Shown here: positions 7,903-18,505 of the stretch, in pieces
Position numbering within the stretch: the first letter of the stretch is position 1
How the letters are laid out: every line of letters begins with the position of its first letter
Source: CAWGAJ01 sp963820545
GTDB taxonomy: Bacteria > Planctomycetota > Planctomycetia > Pirellulales > Thermoguttaceae
Reading direction: 5' to 3'
Length of the DNA: 64,000 nt
Assembly: GCA_963820545.1 (NCBI GenBank)
Contig: CAWGAJ010000001.1
Span: forward strand, 868,001-932,000
The notes under the pieces: generated by a model
Database searches by the model: none
The model's input: the letters and a program-made list of their open reading frames with translations, nothing else
What the model was told of the DNA's origin: nothing
Position numbers and translations under genes: made by a program

Positions 7903-10043
7903 CTATTTGAAAAAGAAGAATAGCAAGCGGAAGACGTCCATACCCAGCACGAAGAGCATCAATCCGATTAAGAAGGCAAAGCCCAGCACCGAAAGCCCGA
8001 TTTGCACCCGTTCATTGGCCGGTTTGCCGCGGATGGCCTCGTAAGTCAGGAAAATAAGATGCCCTCCGTCGAGCAGCGGAATTGGCAAGAGATTTAGTAT
8101 GGCCAGGTTCGCGCTTAAGAGGGTTAAAAACAGCAGCAAGGTGGCCAGGCCTCTTTTCGCGGCTTGACCGGCCATGACGGCAATGGAGATGGGACCGCTT
8201 AACTCCTTGACGGAGATCTGCGAGCCGAGTTTGCGCAACACGCGCACCACCAAGGTCAACGATTCCCAAGTTTCCTCGCCTCCTAGACTAACGGCTTGAG
8301 CAAGAGATTTGGCCTTTCTGAGCCTGGTTTCCGGTTCAAAAATAAAGCCCCGATTGGGATTGAACCAGTCGGAAACCTCTTCCATGCTCAGCTTGACTTG
8401 ACGATCGTTATTGAGCACAAGTTCCACCATGCTCGAAGGATAACACTTTTGCAGTTCATAAAAAAAGAAAGGCCAGTTGGATTTATTTTCTTGGAAAGAC
8501 AAAGTCAGTTGCCTTTGGATAATTTTTTCCTGAATTTTACTGGGATCGGGAGGAAAGATCGTGGCTTGACGAATCGTTTCGCCCGGTTGGATGCCGGCCT
8601 TTTCCGCGGGACTGCCGGGGAGCACCTGATCGACGCGGTTCAGCACCCGGTAGGCGATACCCAACTCCGGCGCGGAAAGCGGATTGTTTTCCATCAATGG
8701 TTGCTCGTACCAATCCACGTGACGCAGTGTGATGGGGATGTCGAGGGGCGTCGCTAATCCTTCGCGGTCGATGGTAAAGGTGAGTGTCTGGCCGGCACGA
8801 CGCCGCAATTGATCGGGCAGTCGCAGGGGATCGCCCGGCGAATTGCCGTCGATCTTCAGAATCCGGTCATGGGCCTTGATTCCGGCGGCGGCGGCGGGCG
8901 AGCCTTCCTGGACGGCCACGATCTCGCCCATGGTCATTACCAAGCCCAGGGTGCGCATGGGCTGGGGCGGCAGGGAGACTTCGAGCAGCTTGGAGGTTGA
9001 CAGGCCGTCGCGTTTGCGGCCTTCGGCCGAGAGCGTGCATTCCACCATTAATTGCAGGGTTTTGTCGGGATGTTCGGCCAGGCAGGCATTGAGTTGCTTA
9101 GAGTTTTGCACGGTCAGTCCGTCAACCATCACGATGCGGTCGCCATTTTGCAGGGCCGGCTTTGCCTGGGCGGCCGCCGAGCCGGGCAAAAAAGGGGGAA
9201 TATCCTGGGGAAGAGTTTTTGCCAGAGTCGGAATGTGTGAACTGAGCACGCCGATGGTGGGACGTCCGCGGATGGCATCCGGATGAATAAGGAATTTTAT
9301 CGGCTCTTTCACATCGGGCCGTTTAACCAGCAAGGTTACGCCGTTGTCGATATCGCCCGTGGTCACGTATTTCAGCAGATCTTCAAAACGTTCGGCTTTT
9401 TTTGCGGAGATTTCCTGGATTTGATCTCCCGGCCGTAAGCCTGCGCACAAGCGGCTTCACCGGGCATGACATCGCCCACGGCGCAAGTGGTCTGCTCCAC
9501 GCCGATGTAATATGCCCAGATGGCCATGAGAAAAGCGAAGAAGACGTTCATGATCACACCGGCGGAGATAATCGCCATGCGCTGGGGCACGCTTTTGGCC
9601 AGATAACTGCGCGGATCGTAAAGGGCCTTTTCGGCCGCGGCGAGATCGAATTGTTGCGCTGCTTGAGGGAGATTGTCCTGGACGGGCAGGGCGGCAGGGG
9701 CGTTTTTTGCATCCTCTTGGTGTTTGGCCCGTTCGATCTCGGCACGGATCTGACTGGGATTATCTTCCTGTCCCAGCATTTTCACGTATCCGCCCCAGGG
9801 GAGAATGCCAATTCCGTATTCGGTTTCACCGCAGCGGAATTTACAGAGCTTCAGGCCGCCGATATCAAAGCCGAGGTAAAATTTATCGCACTTTACCCCG
9901 CACAATTTGGCGACGATGAAATGCCCCAGTTCGTGAACGAAAAGCACGAATCCGATGGCGATGCCCACAACAAAAATCAATCCTATCAAGTTCAACGACG
10001 ATATTAATAAGTACAACAACGCAACACCTCCTGCCGAGCCCAT
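7903..10043 (-). CDS. rseP: RseP-type site-2 zinc metalloprotease (frameshifted)
   Basis: An intramembrane protease of the M50/RseP family. The N-terminal part has HELGH (residues 37-41) in the first membrane helix after GLIFVVGIAIGFVLFV. It then has a cytoplasmic insertion rich in Gln/Ala and a second helix (AIISAGVIMNVFFAFLM). The frame ends soon after GDVMPGEAA near 9450, and the family sequence resumes at once in the -1 frame as CAGLRPGDQIQEI. That part contains PDZ-like regions (LGLVMTMGEIVAVQEGSPAAAAGI, QVLPGSPAEKAGIQPG) and the C-terminal membrane motif NLLPIPLLDGGHL. Restored length is about 710 residues, long for RseP because of extra PDZ sequence. It follows dxr with a 40-bp overlap, the classical dxr-rseP order. 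The interruption sits in GCTTGTGCGC. Confidence 0.85.
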
Positions 10044-11179
10044 TGATCCAACCGCAGCAGTTGATCCAAGGTTGGCTGGGGATCGTAAGCATGGTTTTGT
10101 AAAATTTTTTCACAAGTGGGAACAATTTGATTAAAGGCCAGTCGGCCTTGGAGGAAGGCGGCCACGGCCGCCTCGTTGGCGCCGTTTAAGACCGCCCCGG
10201 CCGTGCCTCCGGCCCGGGCAACCTCCAATCCCAGGCGCAAGGCCGGGAAGCGTTGGAAATCCGGCGGTTCAAAATGCAGTTCCAGCGATTCTCTCCAATC
10301 CATTTTCGCCGCCATTCCCTCGCGGCGCTCAGGCCAGGTCAAGGCGTACTGAATGGGCAGCTTCATATCGGGCAGGCTCATCTGCGCAATCACGGCTCCA
10401 TCAATGTATTCTACCATGGAATGCACGACGGATTGGGGATGAATCAGGACGCTAATTTGTTCCGGGCCAAGATCGAAGAGCCAGCGGGCTTCGATGATTT
10501 CCAGGGCCTTGTTCATTAAAGTGGCCGAATCGATGGTGATTTTTGGGCCCATGGCCCAGGTAGGATGATCCAAGGCATCGGCCACGGTGACTTGGGCCAG
10601 TTGTGCGGGGCTGTGGTTAAGGAATGGACCTCCACTGGCCGTGAGAATCACGCGGCGAACTTCCTCGCGTCGCCCGGCGAGCAAAACCTGAAAAACAGCG
10701 CTATGCTCGCTATCCACCGGCAAAATTTGGGCGTGTTTTTCCTGGGCAAGTTGGGTAACCAGCGGGCCAGCCAGCACCAGGCTTTCTTTATTAGCGAGGG
10801 CCACGGTCTTTCCCGCCTCTAATGCCGCCCAAGTCCCCCGCAATCCGGCGCTGCCCACGATGGCCGAAACAACAACGTCAATCTCCGCGGCGGCAACTAT
10901 CCTGGCAACGGCTTCGGGGCCAATGAGCAACTCCACGTCGGCAGGCAAGGCCGACCAATCTTGGCGGGCCGCGGCCTGAGGATCGGTTACCACAATCCAA
11001 TGCGGTCGGACCATTAATGTCTGCTGCAGCAGCAAAGTAGTATTTACATGTGCGGTCAAGGCCAGTACTCGAAGCATACCCCCTGAGGCCCCCACCACCT
11101 CCAACGTACTACGACCGATGCTCCCAGTTGAACCCAGCACGGCCACACGTCTTGGGCGGTCTATAGTGGTTTTTTTCAT
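10004..11179 (-). CDS. dxr: 1-deoxy-D-xylulose 5-phosphate reductoisomerase
   Basis: A 391-residue enzyme that converts DXP to 2-C-methylerythritol 4-phosphate with NADPH, the committed step of the non-mevalonate isoprenoid pathway in the cytoplasm. The NADPH loop is VLGSTGSIG (about 14-22). Further signatures are ALANKESLVLAG, the metal/substrate loop PVDSEHSAVFQ, ASGGPF, and TIDSATLMNKALEIIEA with LIHPQSVVHSMVEY. The length fits the family. It is followed by rseP, whose start lies inside the last 40 bp of this gene, suggesting co-transcription and translational coupling. No frameshift is seen. Confidence 0.95.
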   Translation of the reverse strand: MKKTTIDRPRRVAVLGSTGSIGRSTLEVVGASGGMLRVLALTAHVNTTLLLQQTLMVRPHWIVVTDPQAAARQDWSALPADVELLIGPEAVARIVAAAEIDVVVSAIVGSAGLRGTWAALEAGKTVALANKESLVLAGPLVTQLAQEKHAQILPVDSEHSAVFQVLLAGRREEVRRVILTASGGPFLNHSPAQLAQVTVADALDHPTWAMGPKITIDSATLMNKALEIIEARWLFDLGPEQISVLIHPQSVVHSMVEYIDGAVIAQMSLPDMKLPIQYALTWPERREGMAAKMDWRESLELHFEPPDFQRFPALRLGLEVARAGGTAGAVLNGANEAAVAAFLQGRLAFNQIVPTCEKILQNHAYDPQPTLDQLLRLDQWARQEVLRCCTY

Positions 11180-11398
11180 GGCAGCGATTTAGAGGAGCTC
11201 TTTCGGCACATATCACCATTTCAATAGTTACAACTACCATCATAAGGATAATCGTTCCATTGTAAAAACAACCGCTCCAGGCGGCAACCACGATGAGCAC
11301 TACATTTTTATTACTCCGGAAAAGCCGTTTTTACATGAGTATGCTATGATTTTGATGCAATCTAATTTATTAAAAGCGTATTATATATAAAGTGAAAT

Positions 11399-13466
11399 AT
11401 GGGAAACCGAGCCTCAAAAGCAAATCGGGCTATGTACTCGTTGCCAGTACGCCGCACCCCTCATCTGGGCAGAAAGATCTTTTACACTGTGCTCATCATG
11501 ATTACGGGCGCGGTGATTTTCTTTGGTCTGGCGGATTATGACAACCGGGTGGAAATCCAAATCATGGATCTTTGGAAACTCATCGATAAAGGATCAACTG
11601 ATACAAATACCAAAGCCACCATTGATGTGCGCGAAGTAGTCAAAGGCCACCAAAGAATTTCCCGCTATTCCCAACTGGACAACCTCCGCATCGGTCCGAG
11701 TGAGATCAGCGGCACGGTCACCAGACAAATCATCGAGCCGGATTATCGAGCGCACCCTGCCGGAAACCAACATCGCCTTCCATACCCTCCGCTTCGGTCT
11801 GGAAAACGACAGTAATGCCCTGTTCGACCTGTTGAAGAAAAAAGGATTCTCCAATGTCCGCGCCGAGAAGGCCCCCAGCATCTGGCAGAGCCTCTTGCCG
11901 ATGCTCGTCTTCATGCTCCCGATCTTTTTGATTATTTTTTATTTGATGCGGAAACAGGGAGGAGCCGGCTTGGCAAAGGCCTTCAGCCGCAGCCGGGGCA
12001 AGCTCTACGCCCAAGAGGACATTGGCATAACTTTTAACAACGTGGCGGGCATCGACGAAGCCGTGGATGAACTGCGCGAAGTAATCGATTTTCTCAAGTC
12101 GCCGGAAAAATACCAGGTACTCGGCGGCAGGATTCCCAAGGGCGTGCTGCTGGTGGGTCCGCCGGGCACGGGCAAGACGCTATTGGCCAAGGCCATTGCG
12201 GGCGAGGCGGGCGTGCCTTTTTTCAGTCTATCCGGTTCCGACTTTGTGGAGATGTTCGTGGGCGTGGGCGCCGCGCGAGTGCGCGACATGTTCCAGCAAG
12301 CCCAGGCCAAGGCCCCCTGCATTATCTTCATCGATGAATTGGACGCGCTGGGCAAGGTGCGGGGGACCAGCATCGTCGGCAGTCACGACGAGCGGGAACA
12401 AACGCTCAACGCCCTGTTGGCGGAGATGGACGGTTTCAGTTCCAACAACGGCGTGATCGTCATGGCCGCCACCAACCGTCCGGAAACGCTCGACCCGGCA
12501 CTGTTGCGTCCGGGGCGCTTCGATCGCCACGTGCTGGTCGATCGGCCCGACATTCTTGGCCGGGAAAAGATTTTGCAGGTCCACGTACAAAGGGTCAAAC
12601 TGGCCAAAGCGGTGGATCTGAAAGAAGTCGCCCGGATCACCTCGGGCTTTGTGGGCGCCGATCTGGCCAACCTAGTCAACGAGGCGGCATTATTGGCCGC
12701 CCGGGCCAATAAATCCGCCGTAACCATGCAGGAGTTCAACGAAGGCGTGGAACGGGTAACCGCCGGATTGGAAAAACGCCAACGCGTAATGCACGCCGAC
12801 GAAAAACAGCGGGTGGCCTATCACGAAAGCGCCCACGCTTTGGTGGCCTACTGCCTGCCCGACACCGATCCGGTGCACAAGGTGTCGATCATTCCCCGCG
12901 GCCTGGCCGCGCTGGACCATACCATGCAACGTCCCGAGGGCGACCGCTATCTGCTGACGCAAAACGAATTGCTCTCCCGCATTCAAGTGCTGCTGGCCGG
13001 GACCGTGGCCGAGGAAATGATTTTCGACGACGTTTCCACCAACGCACACGGCGACCTGGAGCGGGCCACTGAAATCGCGCGGAGCATGGTAATGGACTAC
13101 GGCATGAGCCGCTTGGGCCGGATCACGTATCGGGAAAATCGCCGTGCGCAGTATTTGCACGGTGCCGATGATTTTGCCCGCGAGCGGGGTCACAGCGAGC
13201 AGACCGCCCGGGAAATCGACGAGGAAATTCGCAATATCATCAACCAATCGCTAGATAAAGTCCGCCACGTGCTGGAACAACACCGCCCAGTGCTTAAGGC
13301 GCTGGCCGAACGGCTGATAGAAAAAGAGGTAATCGATACGGTGGAGTTGAAAGAACTATTCCAAATGAATTCTCCCAGTCTCACGATCGTACCGGGCACC
13401 AGCGAAACGGCCAAACGCCGCGTGGTGGAAGAAACGCCGCTGCCCGAGGCAAAAGCTAATCCCTAG
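11399..13466 (+). CDS. ftsH: FtsH-type ATP-dependent zinc metalloprotease, first copy (frameshifted, diverging)
   Basis: The N-terminal frame starts at 11399, has one membrane helix (IFYTVLIMITGAVIFFGLA) and a periplasmic-type domain up to VTRQIIEPD, then goes out of frame near 11747. The alignment continues in the +1 frame with ERTLPETNIAFHTL, then a second membrane helix (MLVFMLPIFLIIFYLM). The AAA module has GPPGTGKT, FIDELDALG and the SRH stretch NRPETLDPALLRPGRFDR. The peptidase motif HESAH is intact. Two usually invariant FtsH segments are altered compared with the next gene: LAALDHT instead of LAALGYT, and STNAHGDL instead of STGAQNDL. With the frameshift this suggests relaxed constraint. 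From about 12000 to 13250 the DNA is almost identical to the second copy. Confidence 0.85.
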
Positions 13467-13488
13467 TAGTCAATCCCTAGAGATTAGG

Positions 13489-13542
13489 TTGACACTTATC
13501 GCTCTGATTATAATATCATTATTCCATGCTTTCTTTTATAAT
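13489..13542 (+). promoter_or_regulatory. Promoter-like sequence upstream of second ftsH
   Basis: TTGACA at 13489-13494 is followed by TATAAT at 13509-13514 (14-bp spacing, short) and a second TATAAT at 13537-13542. The spacing is not ideal, so this is tentative. It argues against translation starting from the TTG at 13489. Confidence 0.4.
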
Positions 13543-13587
13543 ATCTATTGTTCTTTCATGGGGAAGGAACCGAACTTACGGATAATT

Positions 13588-15657
13588 ATGGAAGACCGAG
13601 CACCAGAATCGAATCGACCTAAGCGCCCGCCGCCGGAACGCAAAACCCCTCCGATGGGTACCAATATTATTTGGTATTTGCTGGCCTTGGGCGTGGGCAC
13701 GCTTTTCTTCGTCAGCCTAATGGGTTCCGAGAACCAAGTGCAAATTTCCTACGTGGATCTTTGGAAACTCATCGAGCAAGGCACGTGGCAGATAAATCCC
13801 CAGGCAGCCATCCAGGTAAGCGAAGGACAGAAGGGCAAGGAAGTAGTCTATCGGTATTCGAAACTGGACAATCTCCGTATCGGTCCGCAGGAAATTATCG
13901 GCATGGTAACCAGGCAAATCATCGAGCCGAAAGAACAACGCGCTAAGCCCGAAGAGAATGTGGTCTTTCACAGTCCTTGTCTAGGTCTGGAAAGCGCGAA
14001 CAAGGATCTGTTCCTCTTGGCGAAAGATAAAGGTTTTCAGAGCGTCAACGGCGACAAACCACCCAGCGGCTGGCGGAATCTGATGCAAATGTTTTTGGTG
14101 ATGCTGCTGATTATGGTCATTTTCTTCTTCATGATGCGGAGACTGGGCGGGGCGGGCTCGGCAATGGCCTTCGGACGCAGCCGGGGCAAGCTCTACGCCC
14201 AAGAGGACATCGGCATTACTTTTAACGACGTGGCGGGCATCGAGGAAGCCGTGGATGAAGTGCGCGAAGTGGTGGACTTTCTCAAGTCGCCGGAAAAATA
14301 CCAGGTACTCGGCGGCAGGATTCCCAAGGGCGTGCTGCTGGTGGGTCCGCCGGGCACGGGCAAGACGCTATTGGCCAAGGCCATTGCGGGCGAGGCGGGC
14401 GTGCCTTTTTTCAGTCTATCCGGTTCCGACTTTGTGGAGATGTTCGTGGGCGTGGGCGCCGCGCGAGTCCGCGACATGTTCCAGCAAGCACAGGCCAAGG
14501 CCCCCTGCATTGTCTTCATCGATGAATTGGACGCGCTGGGCAAGACCCGGGGGACCAGTATCGTCGGCGGGCACGACGAGCGGGAACAAACGCTCAACGC
14601 CCTGTTGGTGGAGATGGACGGTTTCAGTTCCAACAGCGGCGTGATCGTCATGGCCGCCACCAACCGTCCGGAAACGCTCGACCCGGCACTGTTGCGTCCG
14701 GGGCGTTTCGATCGCCACGTGCTGGTCGATCGGCCCGACATTCTTGGCCGGGAAAAGATTTTGCAGGTCCACGTGCAAAGGGTCAAACTGGACAAAGCGG
14801 TGGATCTGAAAGAAGTCGCCCGGATCACCTCGGGCTTTGTGGGCGCCGATCTGGCCAACCTGGTCAACGAGGCGGCATTATTGGCCGCCCGGGCGAACAA
14901 ATCCACTGTTACCATGCAAGAGTTCAACGAAGGCGTGGAACGGGTGACCGCCGGATTGGAAAAGCGTCAACGCGTAATGCACGCCGACGAAAAGCAGCGC
15001 ATCGCCTATCACGAAAGCGCCCACGCTTTGGTGGCCTACTGCCTGCCCAACACCGATCCGGTGCACAAGGTATCAATTATTCCCCGCGGCCTGGCCGCCT
15101 TGGGCTACACCATGCAACGTCCCGAGGGCGATCGCTATCTGCTGACGCAAAACGAATTGCTCTCCCGCATCCAAGTGCTGCTGGCCGGGACCGTGGCCGA
15201 GGAAATGATCTTCGACGACGTTTCCACCGGCGCACAGAACGACCTGGAGCGGGCCACTGAAATCGCGCGGAGCATGGTAATGGACTACGGCATGAGCCGC
15301 TTGGGCCGGATCACGTATCGGGAAAATCGCCGTGCGCAGTATTTGCTTGGCGCCGATGATTTTGCTCGCGACCGGGGTCACAGCGAGCAGACCGCCCGGG
15401 AAATCGACGAGGAAATCCGCAATATCATCAACCAATCGCTGGATAAAGTCCGCCACGTGCTGGAACAACGCCGCCCGGCGCTGGTGGCAATGGCCGCACG
15501 ACTGATCGAAAAGGAAGTAATCGACACAGCGGAATTGAAAGAGCTGGTTGAATCGAACTCGCTCAGCCCGATGATCGTGCCGGGCACCAACGGAATACCC
15601 AAACGCCAGGTGGTGGAAGAAACGCCGCTGCCCGAGGCAAAAGCAGATAGTGGATAG
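13588..15657 (+). CDS. ftsH: FtsH-type ATP-dependent zinc metalloprotease, second copy
   Basis: A membrane-anchored AAA protease that degrades misfolded membrane and regulatory proteins. The ATG at 13588 (MEDRAPESNRPKRPPP) was chosen since upstream residues overlap promoter-like boxes; ATG 13558 is an alternative. There are two membrane helices (IIWYLLALGVGTLFFVSLM and MFLVMLLIMVIFFFMM) around a periplasmic domain. The AAA domain has Walker A GPPGTGKT, Walker B IVFIDELDALG and SRH NRPETLDPALLRPGRFDR. The zinc site is HESAH plus the downstream STGAQNDLERAT. All catalytic motifs are canonical and the frame is intact, so this is probably the working copy. It lies directly downstream of the degenerate first copy in a tandem duplication. 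Confidence 0.93.
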   Translation: MEDRAPESNRPKRPPPERKTPPMGTNIIWYLLALGVGTLFFVSLMGSENQVQISYVDLWKLIEQGTWQINPQAAIQVSEGQKGKEVVYRYSKLDNLRIGPQEIIGMVTRQIIEPKEQRAKPEENVVFHSPCLGLESANKDLFLLAKDKGFQSVNGDKPPSGWRNLMQMFLVMLLIMVIFFFMMRRLGGAGSAMAFGRSRGKLYAQEDIGITFNDVAGIEEAVDEVREVVDFLKSPEKYQVLGGRIPKGVLLVGPPGTGKTLLAKAIAGEAGVPFFSLSGSDFVEMFVGVGAARVRDMFQQAQAKAPCIVFIDELDALGKTRGTSIVGGHDEREQTLNALLVEMDGFSSNSGVIVMAATNRPETLDPALLRPGRFDRHVLVDRPDILGREKILQVHVQRVKLDKAVDLKEVARITSGFVGADLANLVNEAALLAARANKSTVTMQEFNEGVERVTAGLEKRQRVMHADEKQRIAYHESAHALVAYCLPNTDPVHKVSIIPRGLAALGYTMQRPEGDRYLLTQNELLSRIQVLLAGTVAEEMIFDDVSTGAQNDLERATEIARSMVMDYGMSRLGRITYRENRRAQYLLGADDFARDRGHSEQTAREIDEEIRNIINQSLDKVRHVLEQRRPALVAMAARLIEKEVIDTAELKELVESNSLSPMIVPGTNGIPKRQVVEETPLPEAKADSG

Positions 15658-15875
15658 GGGATTGGGAAACCGCAAGCGGTTGGAAGTTCCCACGCAGGAG
15701 CATGGGAACGAGAAAAGCCGCTTCCCTACGGGTCGCGGCTAAACAAACTCTCCCCTATCCACTCTCCCCTATCCACTCTCCACTATCTGCTACATTCCCC
15801 GATTGACCACGCTCTCTAAGTTCCGGTACAATTGTCACTTTAGGTCAAGAAGACATTTTTTCTCGCTTAAGGACA

Positions 15876-18221
15876 ATGGATCAGCTTGAAATTCAGCGGG
15901 TGGCGACGCGTCGGCAGCAGAAGCAGTTTTTGGAATTTCCCTGGACTTTGTATCGGGGCGATCCTAATTGGATTCCACCGCTGCGTGGCAATCAGCGGGA
16001 GTTGGTGGGCTATAAGCCTCATCCGTTTTACGCGTGCAACGCGGTGCAAACGTTTCTCGCCCTGCGGGGCGGCGAAGTTTGCGGCCGGATCGGGGCGATT
16101 CTCAATCAAGGGCACAACGTCCAATACCATGAGCGCCGCGGTTTTTTTGGCTTTTTCGAGTGCCGCGACGACCAAGAAGCCGCCAACGGCCTTTTCGGCG
16201 CGGTTCGTCAATGGTTCGCCGACCAAGACATCTATCAACTCCGCGGGCCGACGAATCCTTCGCTGAATTACGAGTTGGGCCTGTTGATCGACGGTTTCGA
16301 CACGCCGCCGACCTTCATGATGACCTACAATCCGCCATATTACGAACGGTTAATCGAAAATTATGGCTTTCGTAAAACCCAAGACCTCTACGCCTTTTGG
16401 GGTCATTTAGATATGCTTCCAGCGATCGGCGCCAAATTAGGCCCCATTGCCGAGCAGATTATCGAACGATACAACGTCAAGCTCCGCTCACTGAACACCT
16501 CGCGTTTCATGGAAGACGTAAAATTATTCCTCTCGCTTTACAATCGTTCGCTGGTGAACACCTGGGGATTCGTGCCCATGACGCCCGGCGAAGTGGAGCA
16601 CATGGCCTCTGCACTGCGCTACCTGATCGTTCCCGAAATGACCATCATCGCCGAAATCGAGGGCCAAGTGGCGGGCGCGTCATTCGGCTTGCCCGACTAC
16701 AACCCGCGCATCAAGGAAATCGACGGCCGACTGTTCCCCTTCGGTTTTATTCATCTTCTGCGCAATAAAAAAGCCCTCAAAAAAATCCGCCTGATCAGCA
16801 CCAACGTGATTCCAGAATATCAGCGTTACGGCGTGGGCCTGGTGCTGATGTACGGTCTGGTTCCCAAGACGCTCCAATGGGGACTGCAAGAGGCTGAATT
16901 CTCCTGGGTTTTGGAATCCAATTCGCTCTCCTACGGCAGTCTGAAAAAAGGCGGGGCAAAAATCACGAAAACATATCGGTTGTATGATTATGAGGGATCA
17001 GAGGTCAGAGGTGAGAGGTCAGAGGAGGGTTCAGGGGTCAGGGTTCAGGGTTCAGTGGCGAGCGGCCGGTGTGAGCCGGCTGAGGGGGCGTTGGAAATTC
17101 GAGAAGTGCGCACTGGCGGGGATTTAGACCAATTCATTCGCGTGCCGTGGGGCATATATGAAGGCGATCCGCATTGGATCCCGCCCTTGATCTTCGACGT
17201 GAAGGAATTTCTCAATCGCCGTAAGCATCCCTTTTACCTTCATGGCGAAGCCGCTCAATTCGTGGCCTTGCGCGGCGGTCGGGCAGAGGGACGAATCCTG
17301 GTCAGCGACGATCCCAACTATAACTCCCAGCATGATTCCAATCTCGGTTGCTTCGGCATGTTCGAATGCGTGGAGGACCGTGAAACGGCGCATGCCTTGC
17401 TGGATGCGGCCGCCGGTTGGCTCTGCGCCAGAGGACGCGCCGGGATCATGGGTCCCATCGACTATTCCACCAATTATCCCTGCGGACTGTTGGTCGATGG
17501 ATTCGATACACCGCCGCGGGTAATGATGAATCACAACCGCATCTACTATTCCGCGCTGTTGGAATCCTGGGGCTTAAAGAAGGCGAAAGATCTTTATGCC
17601 TGGTGGTTTGTCGCTCAGCATAACCTGATCGAGCGCTGGCGGCCGCGCATGGAGCGAATCTCCCAGCGCAGCGGCGTCACCGTACGACATTTCCGCAATG
17701 AAGATTTTGACGCCGAAGTGGCCCGCTGCCGGGAAGTCTACAACTCCACGATGAGCGATAATTGGGGATTCGTCAGACTCACCGACGCCGAATTCCGCCA
17801 TCTTGCCAAACGCCTGCGCAAGATCGCCCAGGCGGAACAAGTGCTACTGGCGGAAATCAACGGCAAACCCGTGGGCTTCTCGGTCACCGTCCCCGATCTG
17901 AACGAAGCAATTCGCCCCTTAAACGGCCGACTGACCACCTGGGGATTGCCCTGGGGATTGTGGCGCCTATCGCGGCGCTTGCGACATATTTCCACCGCGC
18001 GGATGATTATCCTCGACGTGCTCGAAGGCTATCGCCGCCGCGGAGTGGCCGAAGCGCTCATTTTGCACACCCTGGATTACGGAAAAAACGTGCTTAACTA
18101 TACCGGCGCAGAACTGAGTTGGACCCTGGAAGACAACGACCTGATCAACCACACGATTGAAACCGTCGGTGGAAAACGTTACAAAACGTATCGAATATAT
18201 CAGAAAGGGATTGGGGATTAG
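15876..18221 (+). CDS. Tandem GNAT-like acetyltransferase-fold protein (two-domain fusion)
   Basis: A 781-residue protein made of two homologous halves of about 365 residues. Both share a start of the type LEI-x-V...PW-x-Y-x-GDP-x-WIPPL, then KHPFY/KPHPFY, RGG, FFECRDD/FECVED, GLLIDGFDTPP/GLLVDGFDTPP, NTWGFV/DNWGFV, and the GNAT-like end YQRYGVGLVLMYG / YRRRGVAEALILH with SWVLESN / SWTLEDN. Such proteins occur singly in planctomycetes and are GNAT-like with unknown substrates. The linker, about residues 370-400 (encoded at 16990-17090), is a translation of the GATCAGAGGTCAGAGG and TTCAGGGTTCAGGG microrepeats typical of local intergenic DNA. The fusion therefore probably arose when a repeat-filled spacer became open. 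Start: ATG 15876 preceded by AAGGACA. Confidence 0.75.
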   Translation: MDQLEIQRVATRRQQKQFLEFPWTLYRGDPNWIPPLRGNQRELVGYKPHPFYACNAVQTFLALRGGEVCGRIGAILNQGHNVQYHERRGFFGFFECRDDQEAANGLFGAVRQWFADQDIYQLRGPTNPSLNYELGLLIDGFDTPPTFMMTYNPPYYERLIENYGFRKTQDLYAFWGHLDMLPAIGAKLGPIAEQIIERYNVKLRSLNTSRFMEDVKLFLSLYNRSLVNTWGFVPMTPGEVEHMASALRYLIVPEMTIIAEIEGQVAGASFGLPDYNPRIKEIDGRLFPFGFIHLLRNKKALKKIRLISTNVIPEYQRYGVGLVLMYGLVPKTLQWGLQEAEFSWVLESNSLSYGSLKKGGAKITKTYRLYDYEGSEVRGERSEEGSGVRVQGSVASGRCEPAEGALEIREVRTGGDLDQFIRVPWGIYEGDPHWIPPLIFDVKEFLNRRKHPFYLHGEAAQFVALRGGRAEGRILVSDDPNYNSQHDSNLGCFGMFECVEDRETAHALLDAAAGWLCARGRAGIMGPIDYSTNYPCGLLVDGFDTPPRVMMNHNRIYYSALLESWGLKKAKDLYAWWFVAQHNLIERWRPRMERISQRSGVTVRHFRNEDFDAEVARCREVYNSTMSDNWGFVRLTDAEFRHLAKRLRKIAQAEQVLLAEINGKPVGFSVTVPDLNEAIRPLNGRLTTWGLPWGLWRLSRRLRHISTARMIILDVLEGYRRRGVAEALILHTLDYGKNVLNYTGAELSWTLEDNDLINHTIETVGGKRYKTYRIYQKGIGD

Positions 18222-18270
18222 TGGACAGTGGACGGTGGGCAGTGGGCGATGGACGGTGGGCGGTGGAGGT
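18222..18270 (+). repeat. GTGGACGGTGG-type microrepeat
   Basis: Degenerate tandem units of GTGGACAGTGGACGGTGGG directly follow the double-GNAT stop. The same low-complexity phrase appears inside two TMTC-like genes (about 54620-54655 and 56592-56630), so it is a dispersed family. Confidence 0.6.
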
Positions 18271-18505
18271 ATAAATGACGAAAGGGGTGAGGGATTTTTC
18301 GGGGATGAGTAAAGTGATGTTTCATTGATGTTTAGTCCCGCGGTCGTGCCGAGAGGATTCAACCGCGGCACAAGTGCCGGGGCTAAAGTTCGGAGAGAAG
18401 AATTTATCGATAAAACAAGGCGATTGATTGAACTTTGTCGTGGAAGAAAACGTAATAACCTGTGAGGCATGGAGAAATAGCCGGCTGCCCTGCTGAGACC
18501 ACAAA

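Noticed and set aside
13489..13587. TTG start and upstream extension of the second ftsH
   Set aside because: The extension is hydrophobic but unlike FtsH N-termini, and its TTG lies in a TTGACA promoter-like box.
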